Positions 18,073 through 26,597 of a stretch of DNA of 64,000 nucleotides are shown piece after piece. Each line of letters opens with the position of its first letter. Positions within the stretch are counted from its first letter, which is position 1. Made by a program: the position numbers and the translations under genes. Source of the DNA: Natribaculum breve (GTDB taxonomy: Archaea; Halobacteriota; Halobacteria; Halobacteriales; Natrialbaceae); NCBI RefSeq assembly GCF_023008585.1, contig NZ_CP095390.1:2480001-2544000 (forward strand). Reading direction: 5' to 3'. Under the pieces are notes generated by a model, which saw nothing but the letters and a program-made list of their open reading frames with translations, had not been told where the DNA came from and ran no database searches.

Positions 18073-18537
18073 GTGACCGACTCGAGTTTCGATACGTTCG
18101 ACCACGAATCGCACATGCGGCGGGCGTTCGAACTGGCTCGCGAGGCCGTCGCTCGCGGCGATCGACCCTTCGGCTCCGTGCTCGTCCGCGACGACGAGAT
18201 CGTCGTGGAGGCGTCGAACCGCGTCGTGACGGAAGACGACGTCCGCCGCCACCCCGAACTCCACCTCGCGTACCGCGCCCGGCGGGAGTTCGAGCCCGAA
18301 ACGCGCGCCGAGACCGTCATGTACACGAGTACCGAGCCGTGTCCGATGTGTGCCGGCGGGCTCCGGTACGCCGGTCTCGGGCGGATCGTCTACAGCGTCG
18401 GTGGCGACGAGATCGCCGCGTTCACCGGGCGAGAGACGCAGGTCCGCGCTGGAGAGATCCTCGAGGGCGTCACCGACGTCGTCGGGCCGGTGCTGAACGA
18501 CGACGGGCGGGCGATCCACGAGGAGTTCGACTGGTGA
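18073..18537 (+). CDS. Nucleoside/nucleobase deaminase (CDA superfamily)
   Basis: 154 residues from the GTG at 18073. Zinc site: PCPMC at 89-93, and the proton-shuttle motif written as His60-Pro61-Glu62 (DVRRHPELHLAYRAR) instead of the usual HAE. The substitution keeps the His ligand and catalytic Glu, so activity is still likely. Related to guanine deaminase and TadA-like enzymes; substrate unknown. The open frame upstream to 17962 is not supported by family length. It follows the aldo/keto reductase after 115 bp. Confidence 0.85.
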   Translation: MTDSSFDTFDHESHMRRAFELAREAVARGDRPFGSVLVRDDEIVVEASNRVVTEDDVRRHPELHLAYRARREFEPETRAETVMYTSTEPCPMCAGGLRYAGLGRIVYSVGGDEIAAFTGRETQVRAGEILEGVTDVVGPVLNDDGRAIHEEFDW

Positions 18538-18570
18538 GCGCGGACGCGACGGGAACCCGGGTGACTCGAG

Positions 18571-18897
18571 TCACGTCCGCCGCCTGTACCAGACTCGTTC
18601 GCCGACGGGCGTTTCGCCGGGCTCGAGGTCGAGCCGACGGACGAAGAGGTCCCGAAGCTCGGGCGAAACGGTCAGCGTCACTCGCTGCCCGTCCGGCGTC
18701 GAAACGTCGACGGCGCAGTGGCCGTCGCGGTCGTCGACGCGCTCGATCGTTCCGACCTGCCACGCCTCGAGGTCGTGCGTCGGTCGTTTCGCGCGGATGC
18801 GGTCGTACTTCACCGCCGTAGAGAGGACGGCCGTCGTCGTTACGGCGTCGATTTCGGGCGTTCGACCGTCGAGCGAGCGGTCAGTCGCGGTCGGCAC
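18571..18897 (-). CDS. Small hypothetical protein downstream of the ABC operon
   Basis: 108 residues, beta-rich (EAWQVGTIERVDDRDGHCAVDVSTPDGQRVTLTVSPELRDLFVRRLDLEPGE), possibly a small OB- or SH3-like domain. The ATG at 18897 overlaps the permease stop by 17 bp; an internal GTG before KYDRIRAKRP is an alternative. No family recognised. Co-transcription with the ABC genes is possible but a functional link is not shown. Confidence 0.55.
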   Translation of the reverse strand: MPTATDRSLDGRTPEIDAVTTTAVLSTAVKYDRIRAKRPTHDLEAWQVGTIERVDDRDGHCAVDVSTPDGQRVTLTVSPELRDLFVRRLDLEPGETPVGERVWYRRRT

Positions 18898-19900
18898 CCC
18901 GTCCGAGCCCCGGAATCGCGACCGCCTGCTCGAGTTTGCCCATCGCGAGCGCCGTCGTCAACACCAGCGCGAGGTAGAACAGGGCCACGATGACGTAGAC
19001 GTCGGTGAACTGGAACGTGTCCGAGCCGATGTTTCGGGCGCGACGGAACAGTTCGGGAACGGTGATAAACGCCGCCAGCGAGGAGTACTTGATGAGGTAG
19101 ACGAACTCGTTGGTCCACCCCGGAATCGCGAAGCGAAGTCCCTGCGGGAGGACGACGTACCGGATTCCCTGGAGCTTCGAGAGCCCGATCGAGCGCGCCG
19201 CGGTCAGCTGTCCGGGGTCGACCGACTGGAGGGCAGCCCGGATGTACTCAGACTGGTACGCCGAGGAGTTGATCGTAAAGCCGACGATGGCGACGAAGAC
19301 GGCCGCTCTCGGGACGCCGCCGCTGCCGACGAAGCCGAAGCTGTCGATGAACCCCGCGAGCGGTAGCCCGAAGTAGAGGAAAAATAGCTGGGCGAGCAGG
19401 GGCGTCCCCCGGATGAGTTCCGTGTACGCGAGGGAGATGCGACTGAGGACGGGCCCGCCGTAGACCCGGGCGACCGACAGCGGGACGGCGAGAAGCAGGC
19501 CGAGGAGCATCGACAGGACCGTCAGGTAGACCGTGACGAACGCACCGGCAGCCAGCTGTGGACCGATCGTCGTCGCGAACGCCGCGAGGTCGAACAGCCA
19601 GGCGAGCCACTCGAGCAAGACGCTCGCGGGGCCGAGCGACGCGGCGACGTCGGCGACGCCGTCGGAAGCGGCCTGGAACGGTTCGGCCGGGAGCCACGGC
19701 TCGCGCTGGCGGACGCCCAGTTCCGACTGGACGAGATTCGGCGCGCCGAGGGCGGTGAACAGCCGGTCCAGCAGCGTGTTGTGGGAGGCCCAGCGGGCAA
19801 GCAGCCACGCCCAGAAGACGACGCCGACGGCACCGACCGCGAGCCGTCGACGCCCGGGGAGTTCGCCGACTGCAGTCTGGTCTACGTCCGTCGTCGTCAT
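18881..19900 (-). CDS. Polar amino acid ABC transporter permease (second)
   Basis: 339 residues with an extended N-terminal region and about six membrane helices. The BPD_transp_1 domain lies at about 135-325 and carries the EAA-type loop QSVDPGQLTAARSIGLSKLQGIRYVVLPQGLRFAIPG. Belongs to the His/Glu/Gln/Arg/opine permease group. The ATG at 19900 overlaps the ATPase stop (ATGA), indicating translational coupling. Together with 20625-21341 it probably forms a heterodimeric channel. Confidence 0.92.
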   Translation of the reverse strand: MTTTDVDQTAVGELPGRRRLAVGAVGVVFWAWLLARWASHNTLLDRLFTALGAPNLVQSELGVRQREPWLPAEPFQAASDGVADVAASLGPASVLLEWLAWLFDLAAFATTIGPQLAAGAFVTVYLTVLSMLLGLLLAVPLSVARVYGGPVLSRISLAYTELIRGTPLLAQLFFLYFGLPLAGFIDSFGFVGSGGVPRAAVFVAIVGFTINSSAYQSEYIRAALQSVDPGQLTAARSIGLSKLQGIRYVVLPQGLRFAIPGWTNEFVYLIKYSSLAAFITVPELFRRARNIGSDTFQFTDVYVIVALFYLALVLTTALAMGKLEQAVAIPGLGRGADRD

Positions 19901-20628
19901 TGGATGCCAGCCAGTTCGCCGAGGAACGCGCGCGTTCGCTCGTGTTCGGGGTCTTCGAACAGCGTTTCTGGTGGTCCGCGCTCGACGATGCGACCGTCGT
20001 CGAGGAACGTGATCCGCGAGGCTGCCGATCGGGCAAAGCCCATCTCGTGGGTGACACACAGCATCGTCGTGCCCTCGTCGGCGAGGTCCCGCATCACGCT
20101 CAACACCTCGCCGATGAGTTCGGGGTCGAGCGCGCTCGTCGGTTCGTCGAAGAGGATGAGCTCCGGCTCCATCGCCAGCGCGCGGGCGATGCCGACCCGC
20201 TGTTGCTGGCCACCGGAGAGTTCGGCCGGGTACGACTCTGCCTGGTCGGCGAGGCCGACGCGCTCGAGGTAGTCGTCGGCCGTCGCCTCGGCCTCCTCGC
20301 GGGGCATGCCGAGCACCTGACGGAGGCCGAGCGTGACGTTCCCTCGAGCCGTACGGTGGGCAAACAGGTTGAAGTCCTGGAACACCATGCCGACGCGACG
20401 ACGGAGTTCGTTCTCGTCGAGAGCGTGGATCTCCTCGCCGTCGAGGTAGATCGCCCCGTCGTCGATCTCGGTGAGACGGTTGACACACCGCAGCAGCGTC
20501 GATTTGCCGGAGCCGCTGGGGCCGACGATCACTTCGACGTCCTGTCGTTGCATCTCGAAGCTGACGTCGTGCAGTACTTCCTCGTCGCCGTAGGACTTGT
20601 CGACGTGTTCGACGCGTAGTAGGGTCAT
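19897..20628 (-). CDS. Polar amino acid ABC transporter ATP-binding protein
   Basis: 243 residues. Walker A GPSGSGKST (36-44), Q-loop MVFQDFNLFAHRTA, signature LSGGQQQRV, Walker B LILFDEPTSALDP, and the switch His in VTHEMGF. It matches the GlnQ/HisP-like family for polar amino acids. Overlaps both flanking permeases by 4 bp (ATGA), so the three genes are one operon. Energises uptake on the cytoplasmic face. Confidence 0.96.
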   Translation of the reverse strand: MTLLRVEHVDKSYGDEEVLHDVSFEMQRQDVEVIVGPSGSGKSTLLRCVNRLTEIDDGAIYLDGEEIHALDENELRRRVGMVFQDFNLFAHRTARGNVTLGLRQVLGMPREEAEATADDYLERVGLADQAESYPAELSGGQQQRVGIARALAMEPELILFDEPTSALDPELIGEVLSVMRDLADEGTTMLCVTHEMGFARSAASRITFLDDGRIVERGPPETLFEDPEHERTRAFLGELAGIQ

Positions 20629-21341
20629 TCGTTTCCTCCAGGAACGGCGTAGACCTCGTTGAGGTAGTCGAGCGTGCGATTCGTTGTGAACGTGAGCACG
20701 AAGTACACCGCGCTGATGGCGATGAGAACCTCCATGACCGCGGTGTCGCGACCGGGCTGGAGATAGAGTTGTTCCGCTCGAGTGAGCAGTTCGGCAAGGC
20801 CGATCGCGAAGGCGACGCTCGTGTCCTTGAGGACGATGGTAAACTCGTTCTGGAAGCCAGGGATCGAGCGTCGAATCGCCTGCGGAAAGATCACGTGCTG
20901 GATCGCCTGCCGTTCGCTCATGCCGATCGAACGGGCGGCTTCCATCTGTCCCTCGCCGATCGACTGGATCGCGCCGCGGAACACCTGCGCCTGATAGGCT
21001 GCACTGCGCAGCCCCAGCGCCAGCGTCGCCGCGACGAACGCCTTCAGGTCGACCTCCAGCAGCGGTACCGTGCCGAGTCGCGGGAGGGGAAGCCCGAAGA
21101 AAAACAGGACGATCAACACGACGATGGGCGTCCCCCGCAACACGACGCCCGCGGTGCTGACGGCCGCTTGCAGTCGCCCGGAGCCGTACACCTCGATGGC
21201 TCCGGCCGGAAATCCGGTGAGAAAGCCCAGTCCGAGACTCGTCGCGGTCAGCAGTACCGTGACGACTGTCCCGAGAAGCAAGAACTGCCAGTTTTCGAGC
21301 ACGAACTGCCAGTCACTGGCTTGCAACAGGACGGGGTCCAT
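20625..21341 (-). CDS. Polar amino acid ABC transporter permease (first)
   Basis: 238 residues with about five membrane helices. The EAA loop reads QSIGEGQMEAARSIGMSERQAIQHVIFPQAIRRSIPG, the hallmark of the His/Glu/Gln/Arg permease family. It starts 5 bp after the substrate-binding protein stop and its own stop overlaps the ATPase start. The gene order (binding protein, permease, ATPase, permease) fits a single uptake system for a polar or charged amino acid. Confidence 0.94.
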   Translation of the reverse strand: MDPVLLQASDWQFVLENWQFLLLGTVVTVLLTATSLGLGFLTGFPAGAIEVYGSGRLQAAVSTAGVVLRGTPIVVLIVLFFFGLPLPRLGTVPLLEVDLKAFVAATLALGLRSAAYQAQVFRGAIQSIGEGQMEAARSIGMSERQAIQHVIFPQAIRRSIPGFQNEFTIVLKDTSVAFAIGLAELLTRAEQLYLQPGRDTAVMEVLIAISAVYFVLTFTTNRTLDYLNEVYAVPGGNE

Positions 21342-21346
21342 CTATC

Positions 21347-22102
21347 TCACTCGAACCACTGATCGACGAGGTCGTCGTACGTCCCGTCGTCCTGGACCTC
21401 GGCGAGTGCGTCGTTTACGTCCGCGAGTCGGTCGTCGTCCTGGCGCATACCGAAGCCGAACACTTCGCCGGTCTCGATGACGAACGCGACCTCGACCGCC
21501 TGGCTGTCGGCGAAGTTGTTCGCCACCGGGACGTCGACGACGACGGCGTCGACGTTGCCGTTCTCCAGGTCCTGGACGGCGAGCGTGTAGTTGTCGTAGC
21601 GGCGGAAGTCGTCCCCGGAGACGGTCCCCTCGTCGACGAGGGTTTCGACCTGTCCCTCGCCGGTCGTGCCGGACTGGGCACCGACGCGGACGCCCTCGAG
21701 GTCGTCGACGCTCTCGGGGGCGAAGTCGCCGTCCTCCGTGACGAGGACGGACTGATCGGACTCGTAGTAGTGGTCCGAGAAGGCGATGACCTCCTCGCGA
21801 TCCGGTTCGATCGTCATCGCCGCAGCGACGAGGTCGATGTCGCCCTCGGTCAGCGACGGGATCAGCGAGTCGAACTCGATGTCGGTCCAGTCGCCGACCT
21901 CGTAGCCGGCACGCTCGATGACTTCCTCCGCCAGATCGATATCGAAGCCGACCAGTTGGCCGTCCTCGGTGAACTCGAACGGCGGGAAGCCAGAGGACGT
22001 GCCGGGGACGATGACGTCGTCGCCGCTCCCGCCGAGACAGCCGGCGACGGCGGCGGACGCCCCCGCGACGCCGACGGTCCGCAGATACGCGCGACGATCC
22101 AT
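21347..22102 (-). CDS. Tat-exported lipoprotein, amino acid ABC substrate-binding protein
   Basis: 251 residues from ATG 22102. N-terminus MDRRAYLRTVGVAGASAAVAGC has a twin-arginine pair and a lipobox (AVAGC), so the mature Cys is lipid-modified and faces outside. The SBP_bac_3 fold follows: FPPFEFTEDGQLVGFDIDLAEEV, then DLVAAAMTIEPDREEVIAFSDHYY, the signature of polar amino acid binders. An in-frame ATG at 22120 is an alternative start. It heads the ABC operon running down to 18881. Confidence 0.93.
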   Translation of the reverse strand: MDRRAYLRTVGVAGASAAVAGCLGGSGDDVIVPGTSSGFPPFEFTEDGQLVGFDIDLAEEVIERAGYEVGDWTDIEFDSLIPSLTEGDIDLVAAAMTIEPDREEVIAFSDHYYESDQSVLVTEDGDFAPESVDDLEGVRVGAQSGTTGEGQVETLVDEGTVSGDDFRRYDNYTLAVQDLENGNVDAVVVDVPVANNFADSQAVEVAFVIETGEVFGFGMRQDDDRLADVNDALAEVQDDGTYDDLVDQWFE

Positions 22103-22376
22103 GCTAAACCTTCGTTCCATACCCGTGCGTTGTCCGAGCCGGTTTTCAACGTTTCGACGTGGGTTCGAAAACCACACGTAGATCGACAGTATCAGTGCCC
22201 GTTCGTCGAACCAGGTCACGAATTATCATTAATATAAACAGTTTGAAGCGACTGCGTCTCGGCTCTCGACGTCGGACGGGCGACGACGTCCTTCTCTCGA
22301 GCGGCGACGACGCACGAGGCCACAACTGATCGGGCACTCGACGTCGCGAACGAAGCGTGCCGGTCGGGACGTCCTC
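22103..22376. other. Intergenic leader region of the ABC operon
   Basis: Contains a near-perfect inverted sequence, ACGTGGGTTCGAAAACCACACGT (22157-22179), that could be an operator or leader hairpin. An A/T-rich patch (ATTATCATTAATATAAACAG, about 22219-22240) is a likely promoter element for the ABC operon or an unseen transcript. No gene found. Confidence 0.45.
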
Positions 22377-22456
22377 ATACTATCGGACGTAACTGTGTGA
22401 AGATTCTCGCCACCCCGGGACGGCGAGAATCTTTCACGACTTACGTCCGGCAGTAT
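22377..22456. repeat. 80-bp palindromic element, copy 1
   Basis: Identical over 80 bp to 56517-56596. Ends are inverted (ATACTATCGGACGTAA and its near-complement TTACGTCCGGCAGTAT, 14 of 16 matching), and the centre is a hairpin: GATTCTCGCC, a 10-nt loop, then GGCGAGAATC. The right end abuts the TGA stop of the minus-strand gene 22456-23205, which reads TGA then TACTGCCGGACG. Could fold into one long hairpin as RNA. Confidence 0.92.
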
Positions 22457-23205
22457 CAGAACCCGCCCCACCGGATGTACACCATCACGACGACGATCGC
22501 CAGTTGAAAGACGCCCTGGACCCCGCTGAGTTTCGCGTTTCGCATCCCGTACCGGCTGACGACGTCCGGGTCGGGATCGGTAGACGTCGTCTCGAGGTAG
22601 ATGCGGGCTTCGCCGGGAAGCAACACGCCGAATCCGAGTACGGTGAGGACGGTGACGATCACGAGTGCGACCGCGATCGACGGCGTCGTGAGCGCGAATT
22701 CGGGCAGCACCGCGGCGAGGTAGGCGACGTGGGCGACTCCCGCGACGCCGAAGACCGCCTGCCACCGTCGGTCGCGAAACGCGTCGAACTGCGCGCCGAT
22801 CAGGAGCAGCGACGGAATCACGGCGACCGTCGAGAACAGTGCGATCCACGGCTGTGCGTGGGGGAAGATCGCGAGTCGCATCGCGAGCGTGATCCCACCG
22901 AGGATCGTGACGAACGCCAGCGTCGGCATCAGGAACGTCATCTTGGGCGTGAACCGTTCGAAGACGCTGGCGCGTTCCGAAACCGAGAGTCCGCCGAGGA
23001 CCGGTCCGAGGACCAGCGCCATGAACAGGTCGATCCCCGTCCAGAGCACGCCTGTCACGACGTGAACGTAGGTGTGGTGCTGGATCGATCCGAACTGGAT
23101 CGCGTACAGCAACGCCGCGACTGGCGCGACGATCACGCCGGCAGCGAAGGCCGGATTCGCTCGGTTCCCCATCCCCCGAACCGTGCCAGTGACTGTCGTT
23201 GCCAT
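22456..23205 (-). CDS. Multi-spanning membrane protein, unknown function
   Basis: 249 residues from the ATG at 23205 (a GTG 12 bp upstream is an alternative). About seven hydrophobic helices, with conserved-looking HHTYVHVVTGVLWTGIDLFM, TPKMTFLMPTLAFVTILGG and RYGMRNAKLSGVQGVFQ. The His- and Gly-containing loop resembles CopD/DUF2269-type membrane proteins, but I am not certain. Its stop codon is the TGA immediately next to the 80-bp element. No clear partner genes. Confidence 0.7.
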   Translation of the reverse strand: MATTVTGTVRGMGNRANPAFAAGVIVAPVAALLYAIQFGSIQHHTYVHVVTGVLWTGIDLFMALVLGPVLGGLSVSERASVFERFTPKMTFLMPTLAFVTILGGITLAMRLAIFPHAQPWIALFSTVAVIPSLLLIGAQFDAFRDRRWQAVFGVAGVAHVAYLAAVLPEFALTTPSIAVALVIVTVLTVLGFGVLLPGEARIYLETTSTDPDPDVVSRYGMRNAKLSGVQGVFQLAIVVVMVYIRWGGF

Positions 23206-23372
23206 CGGGGCAACCACGTCGCCGACGGGACAAAAAGGCTCGCGTGCAGCAGGGACGAGGCCGACCGCTCGAGCCCAGTGAACGCCACCCGAAGCGGTGA
23301 CGCGTCTCTCGAGTCGATCGTCGAAAGAAACGAAGGGACGCGATGTCGCCTCGAGGCGACAGTACGACCTGA

Positions 23373-23567
23373 TTATACGCGGACGACGTTCGTCGCGCGC
23401 GGGCCCTTGGGGGCCTGTTCGATGTCGAATTCGATTTCGGTCCCTTCCGTCAGATCCTCACCGCCAACGTCCTCCATGTGGAAGAACACGTCGTCGTCCG
23501 CATCGTCCGTCGAGATGAAACCGTAGCCGCCAGTGTCGTTGAAGAAATCAACCTTACCGTTTGCCAT
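23373..23567 (-). CDS. cspA: Cold-shock-domain protein
   Basis: 64 residues, one CSD OB-fold. RNP1-like GYGFIST and RNP2-like DVFFHMEDV are both visible, ending TNVVRV. Binds single-stranded RNA or DNA, usually as an RNA chaperone. The ATG at 23567 lies about 27-35 bp downstream of GGTTAAAGG (minus TATA), so the mRNA is probably leaderless. The longer upstream frame (to 23750) is not supported. Confidence 0.95.
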   Translation of the reverse strand: MANGKVDFFNDTGGYGFISTDDADDDVFFHMEDVGGEDLTEGTEIEFDIEQAPKGPRATNVVRV

Positions 23568-23593
23568 TGCAATTAACTCGAGACCGGGTACAC

Positions 23594-23602
23594 GGTTAAA
23601 GG
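23594..23602 (-). promoter_or_regulatory. TATA box of cspA
   Basis: On the minus strand CCTTTAACC, about 27-35 bp upstream of the cspA ATG. Consistent with leaderless initiation. Confidence 0.5.
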
Positions 23603-23852
23603 TTCCGCATTCGTACTCCAAAACAGTATCTTCGAGTTCGATCGTTTTTATGAAATCTGTTTTCGTGGACGTTCGACTACAATCGTCGGGTCGTGGCGGC
23701 TGTGGGTTCCGATTCGTCACAACGTGTGGGAACTCTCGCAGAAGCCACACTTCTCGAATCGACCTCGTGGCCGGCCCCAGAGGGCTACCGACGGCCTGCA
23801 GGGACCGGACGACGTCCGACGAGACTATGCGTGTACGCGAGAGTTCCTAGTT

Positions 23853-24485
23853 GTGAATTCTAACGAGGTTCGCCGGCAGTGGGCAGAGCGGTCCGGAGAG
23901 TACTCGCCGGAGTATTACGCCTACTACGGCCCGGACGAAACGAGCGAGACGGTTCGCGCTCTTCTCGAGCGGTTCGTCGACCGGGACGCGGCCGTCCTCG
24001 AACTCGGCTGTAGCTCGGGCCGACACCTCTCGCACCTCTACGACCACGGCTTCGAGAATCTGGCCGGGATCGAGGTCAACGACGACGCGTTCGACGTGAT
24101 GGAAGAAACCTACCCCGACCTCGCCGCCGACGGAACGTTCTACCTCGAGGCGATCGAAGACGTGGTCCGTGAGTTCGACGACGGCCAGTTCGACGCGGTC
24201 TACTCGGTGGAGACCCTCCAGCACCTCCACCCCGACGTCGAGTGGGTCTTTGCAGAACTGGCCCGGATCACGGACGAGGTCCTCGTCACGGTCGAGAGCG
24301 AGCACGAACGCGAGCCCGGTACGGCCGAACCCGACGTGAAATACGTCCACGACGACGTCCCCCTGTACTACCGCGACTGGCATCGCGTCTTCACCGACCT
24401 GGGCTTTCTCGAGGTCGACGCCAGATCGGGCAAGCGGGATACCATCCGGACGTTCCACTCGGCGCAGGATCGCTCCACCCGCTGA
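23853..24485 (+). CDS. Class I SAM-dependent methyltransferase
   Basis: 210 residues from the GTG at 23853. SAM motif I is VLELGCSSGRHLSHL; the acidic residue follows in GIEVNDDAFDVM; later FDAVYSVETLQHLHPD and DEVLVTVESE match Methyltransf_11/12. The N-terminal NEVRRQWAERSGEYSPEYYAYYGP is typical of a haloarchaeal family with unknown substrate. The frame is open up to 23724, but the added residues are low complexity and unrelated, so GTG is chosen. Confidence 0.85.
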   Translation: MNSNEVRRQWAERSGEYSPEYYAYYGPDETSETVRALLERFVDRDAAVLELGCSSGRHLSHLYDHGFENLAGIEVNDDAFDVMEETYPDLAADGTFYLEAIEDVVREFDDGQFDAVYSVETLQHLHPDVEWVFAELARITDEVLVTVESEHEREPGTAEPDVKYVHDDVPLYYRDWHRVFTDLGFLEVDARSGKRDTIRTFHSAQDRSTR

Positions 24486-24577
24486 CCGGCGCGAACGGCC
24501 GACGAGGCGAACGTCTCGACCTCGAGTCACCTAACGCATCGAAGCAGAACAGTTCGTCGGGCGTCCGACGACCTCGG

Positions 24578-26047
24578 TCAGTCGTCTGCGGCAGGGACGT
24601 CGTCGACGGTATCCACACTGGGGGAGTCGTCGACGTCGTCCGTACTCGCGTCGTCGGCGTCGTCCGCATCGGAGGAGTCGTCGGCCACGCCGGGAGCGAC
24701 ACCGCCCGCGTCCGCACGCGGGAAGTTGTCGATAGTGTCCTCGCGGAACGCCGACTCGTCGAACTCGTACTCGCCGTCGAGGAACTCGACGATCTTGTGG
24801 GTGTCTCGCATCGCGTTCTTGAGACACGTCGAGGCACCCGGCGACGGCGTGATGTTGAAGATGATGTCGTCGCCGACGATCTTCGCCTCGCCCATGTCCA
24901 GCGACTTGTTCTCGAGGTCGACGATCTGCGGACGGACGCCGCCGTAGCCTTTCGCGCGCTCGATGTCCTCGAGGTCGACGCTCGGGACGACCTTCTGGAC
25001 GTGCGGGAGGAACTCCTTCGCGCCGACCTTCGGGACGTCGTAGACGAGGTTCCGGAGGACGTACGGCAGGAGGATGCGGTCCGCCAGAATGTTCCCGTAG
25101 CTCAGGAACGACGCGGCGTTCAGCCCGAACACGTCGAGGAAGTCCTTGACCGTCGAGAGGCGACCGCGCTCGAGGGCGGGGACGAGTTTCGCGGTCGGAC
25201 CGAACCGCGTGATCGAGGAGTCGTGGACGTCCGCGTCGCCGTGGACCGCGGCGAACGGGAGCTTCTTCATCTGGAGCGTGTAGACTTTCCCGTTCAGGAG
25301 GTCGTCGGCGAGGAAGAAACTGCCCGCGACCGGGAGCAAGACCTTGTCCTGCCCGTAGCCGAGTTCCTGTGCGATCTGGAGGCTGTGGGAGCCGGCGGCG
25401 ACGACCGTGGCGTCACAGTCGAACCGGCCGCGGGTCGTCTCGATCGTGTAGCCGTCGAGCGTCGGCGTGATGTCCGTGACTTCCGTTCCGGTGTAGACGT
25501 CGACGCCGTCGACCGCCTCCGCCTGTTCGACGAACGATTTGGAGGTCTCGCCGTAGTCGACGACGTAGCCGTCCGGCGTCTGGAGCGCGAGCAGGTCCTT
25601 GCTCGGGTCACGACCCTCGACGACCTTGGGCTCGAGGTCGGCGATCTCCTCGCGGCCGATCGGCTGAAGCTTCGGGAAGAGGTCGCCAAAGCCCTCCTCG
25701 TCGTAGCGGCGCTCGAGTTTCGCGACCTCCTCGTCGCCGACCCCGAGGACCATCTTGCTGCGCTTTGCGTGCATCTCCCGGTCGGGGTCGTAGTTCTCCA
25801 GATAGCCCGCCAGGAGCTCTGCGCCCTCTTTGACCTCCTCGGCCTTCTCGAGGGTGTAGTTGGTCTCGATGTCGCCGAAGTGAAGCGTCTGGGAGTTGTT
25901 CGTGTGATGAGAGTTGATCGCCGCGATCTCGGATTCCTTCTCGATCAGTGCGATGGAGTCGATGTCGGTAAACTTCGCGGTCGTGTAAAGCAGGGACGCA
26001 CCGCTGATACCGCCCCCGACGATCACGAGGTCGTACTTGCCAGACAT
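24578..26047 (-). CDS. mqo: Malate:quinone oxidoreductase-type FAD enzyme
   Basis: 489 residues. N-terminal FAD-binding GGGISG (11-16) and ALIEKESEIAAINSHHTNNSQTLHFGDIETNYT match the MQO family, as do YDVPKVGAKEFLPHVQKVVPS and NITPSPGASTCLKNAMRD. MQO oxidises malate to oxaloacetate and passes electrons to quinone at the membrane. The last 45 residues are an Asp/Ser/Thr-rich tail, unusual for the family and probably disordered. ATG 26047 gives MSGKYDLVIVGGG. Confidence 0.9.
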   Translation of the reverse strand: MSGKYDLVIVGGGISGASLLYTTAKFTDIDSIALIEKESEIAAINSHHTNNSQTLHFGDIETNYTLEKAEEVKEGAELLAGYLENYDPDREMHAKRSKMVLGVGDEEVAKLERRYDEEGFGDLFPKLQPIGREEIADLEPKVVEGRDPSKDLLALQTPDGYVVDYGETSKSFVEQAEAVDGVDVYTGTEVTDITPTLDGYTIETTRGRFDCDATVVAAGSHSLQIAQELGYGQDKVLLPVAGSFFLADDLLNGKVYTLQMKKLPFAAVHGDADVHDSSITRFGPTAKLVPALERGRLSTVKDFLDVFGLNAASFLSYGNILADRILLPYVLRNLVYDVPKVGAKEFLPHVQKVVPSVDLEDIERAKGYGGVRPQIVDLENKSLDMGEAKIVGDDIIFNITPSPGASTCLKNAMRDTHKIVEFLDGEYEFDESAFREDTIDNFPRADAGGVAPGVADDSSDADDADDASTDDVDDSPSVDTVDDVPAADD

Positions 26048-26597
26048 GGTTGTTTTTCGGTAGCTATCTCGACCAGTGCGCTCCTGACGGATAACTCATC
26101 TTCTTTCGATCGCATTCTCGATAATCGACGAACCGGCTATCGACGGCCGGAGGGTCGAACGGAAATCGGGACACGGGAAGCGGTTCGACGGGACGACGGC
26201 GGGTCGGTCGAATAGCGTGTCGTGTTCACACGTGACGTTCTCGAGGCGACCGATCGGGCCGCTCGAGGCGGGCCGAGGTGGCTGCTCGAGTCGGCGTGCG
26301 TCGACTCTCCAGGACTGTGCCTCTACTACTCCATCTCGGTGCGGCCAACTGGAAGTGACGCCCAGACTGCAACGCAGGAATCGGTGGCCTCTGCACTCAT
26401 AGGGCTCGTCACCACCGGATGCCGAGTCCGGCTCGGAACGGGTGCATCGTCATCGGCCGGGCGGAACTACGGACGGGCTCCAGAAGACAGTTCGGGTGTC
26501 CGTTCGTCTTAGCCCCAAATCACGAACCGTCGACGGCGACGCGCGCCACCGGTGTCGAAACGCGAGGCTTCTTGTCCACGCCACCGGGAGTACGCCC
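26048..26597. other. Intergenic region between divergent genes
   Basis: 550 bp with upstream regions for mqo (minus) and the second aldo/keto reductase (plus). Short open frames at 26217-26512 have unusual codon use and no family; no RNA gene or clear repeat was recognised. A/T-rich patches near 26097-26120 may carry the mqo promoter. Confidence 0.4.

Noticed and set aside
18881..20797. One 638-codon minus frame covering ATPase and permease
   Set aside because: The N-terminal half is an Arg-rich shadow of the ATPase gene; the permease begins at 19900.
26217..26512. Short plus-strand ORFs upstream of the second aldo/keto reductase
   Set aside because: Cys- and Ser-rich translations without acidic bias; overlapping frames both open by chance.
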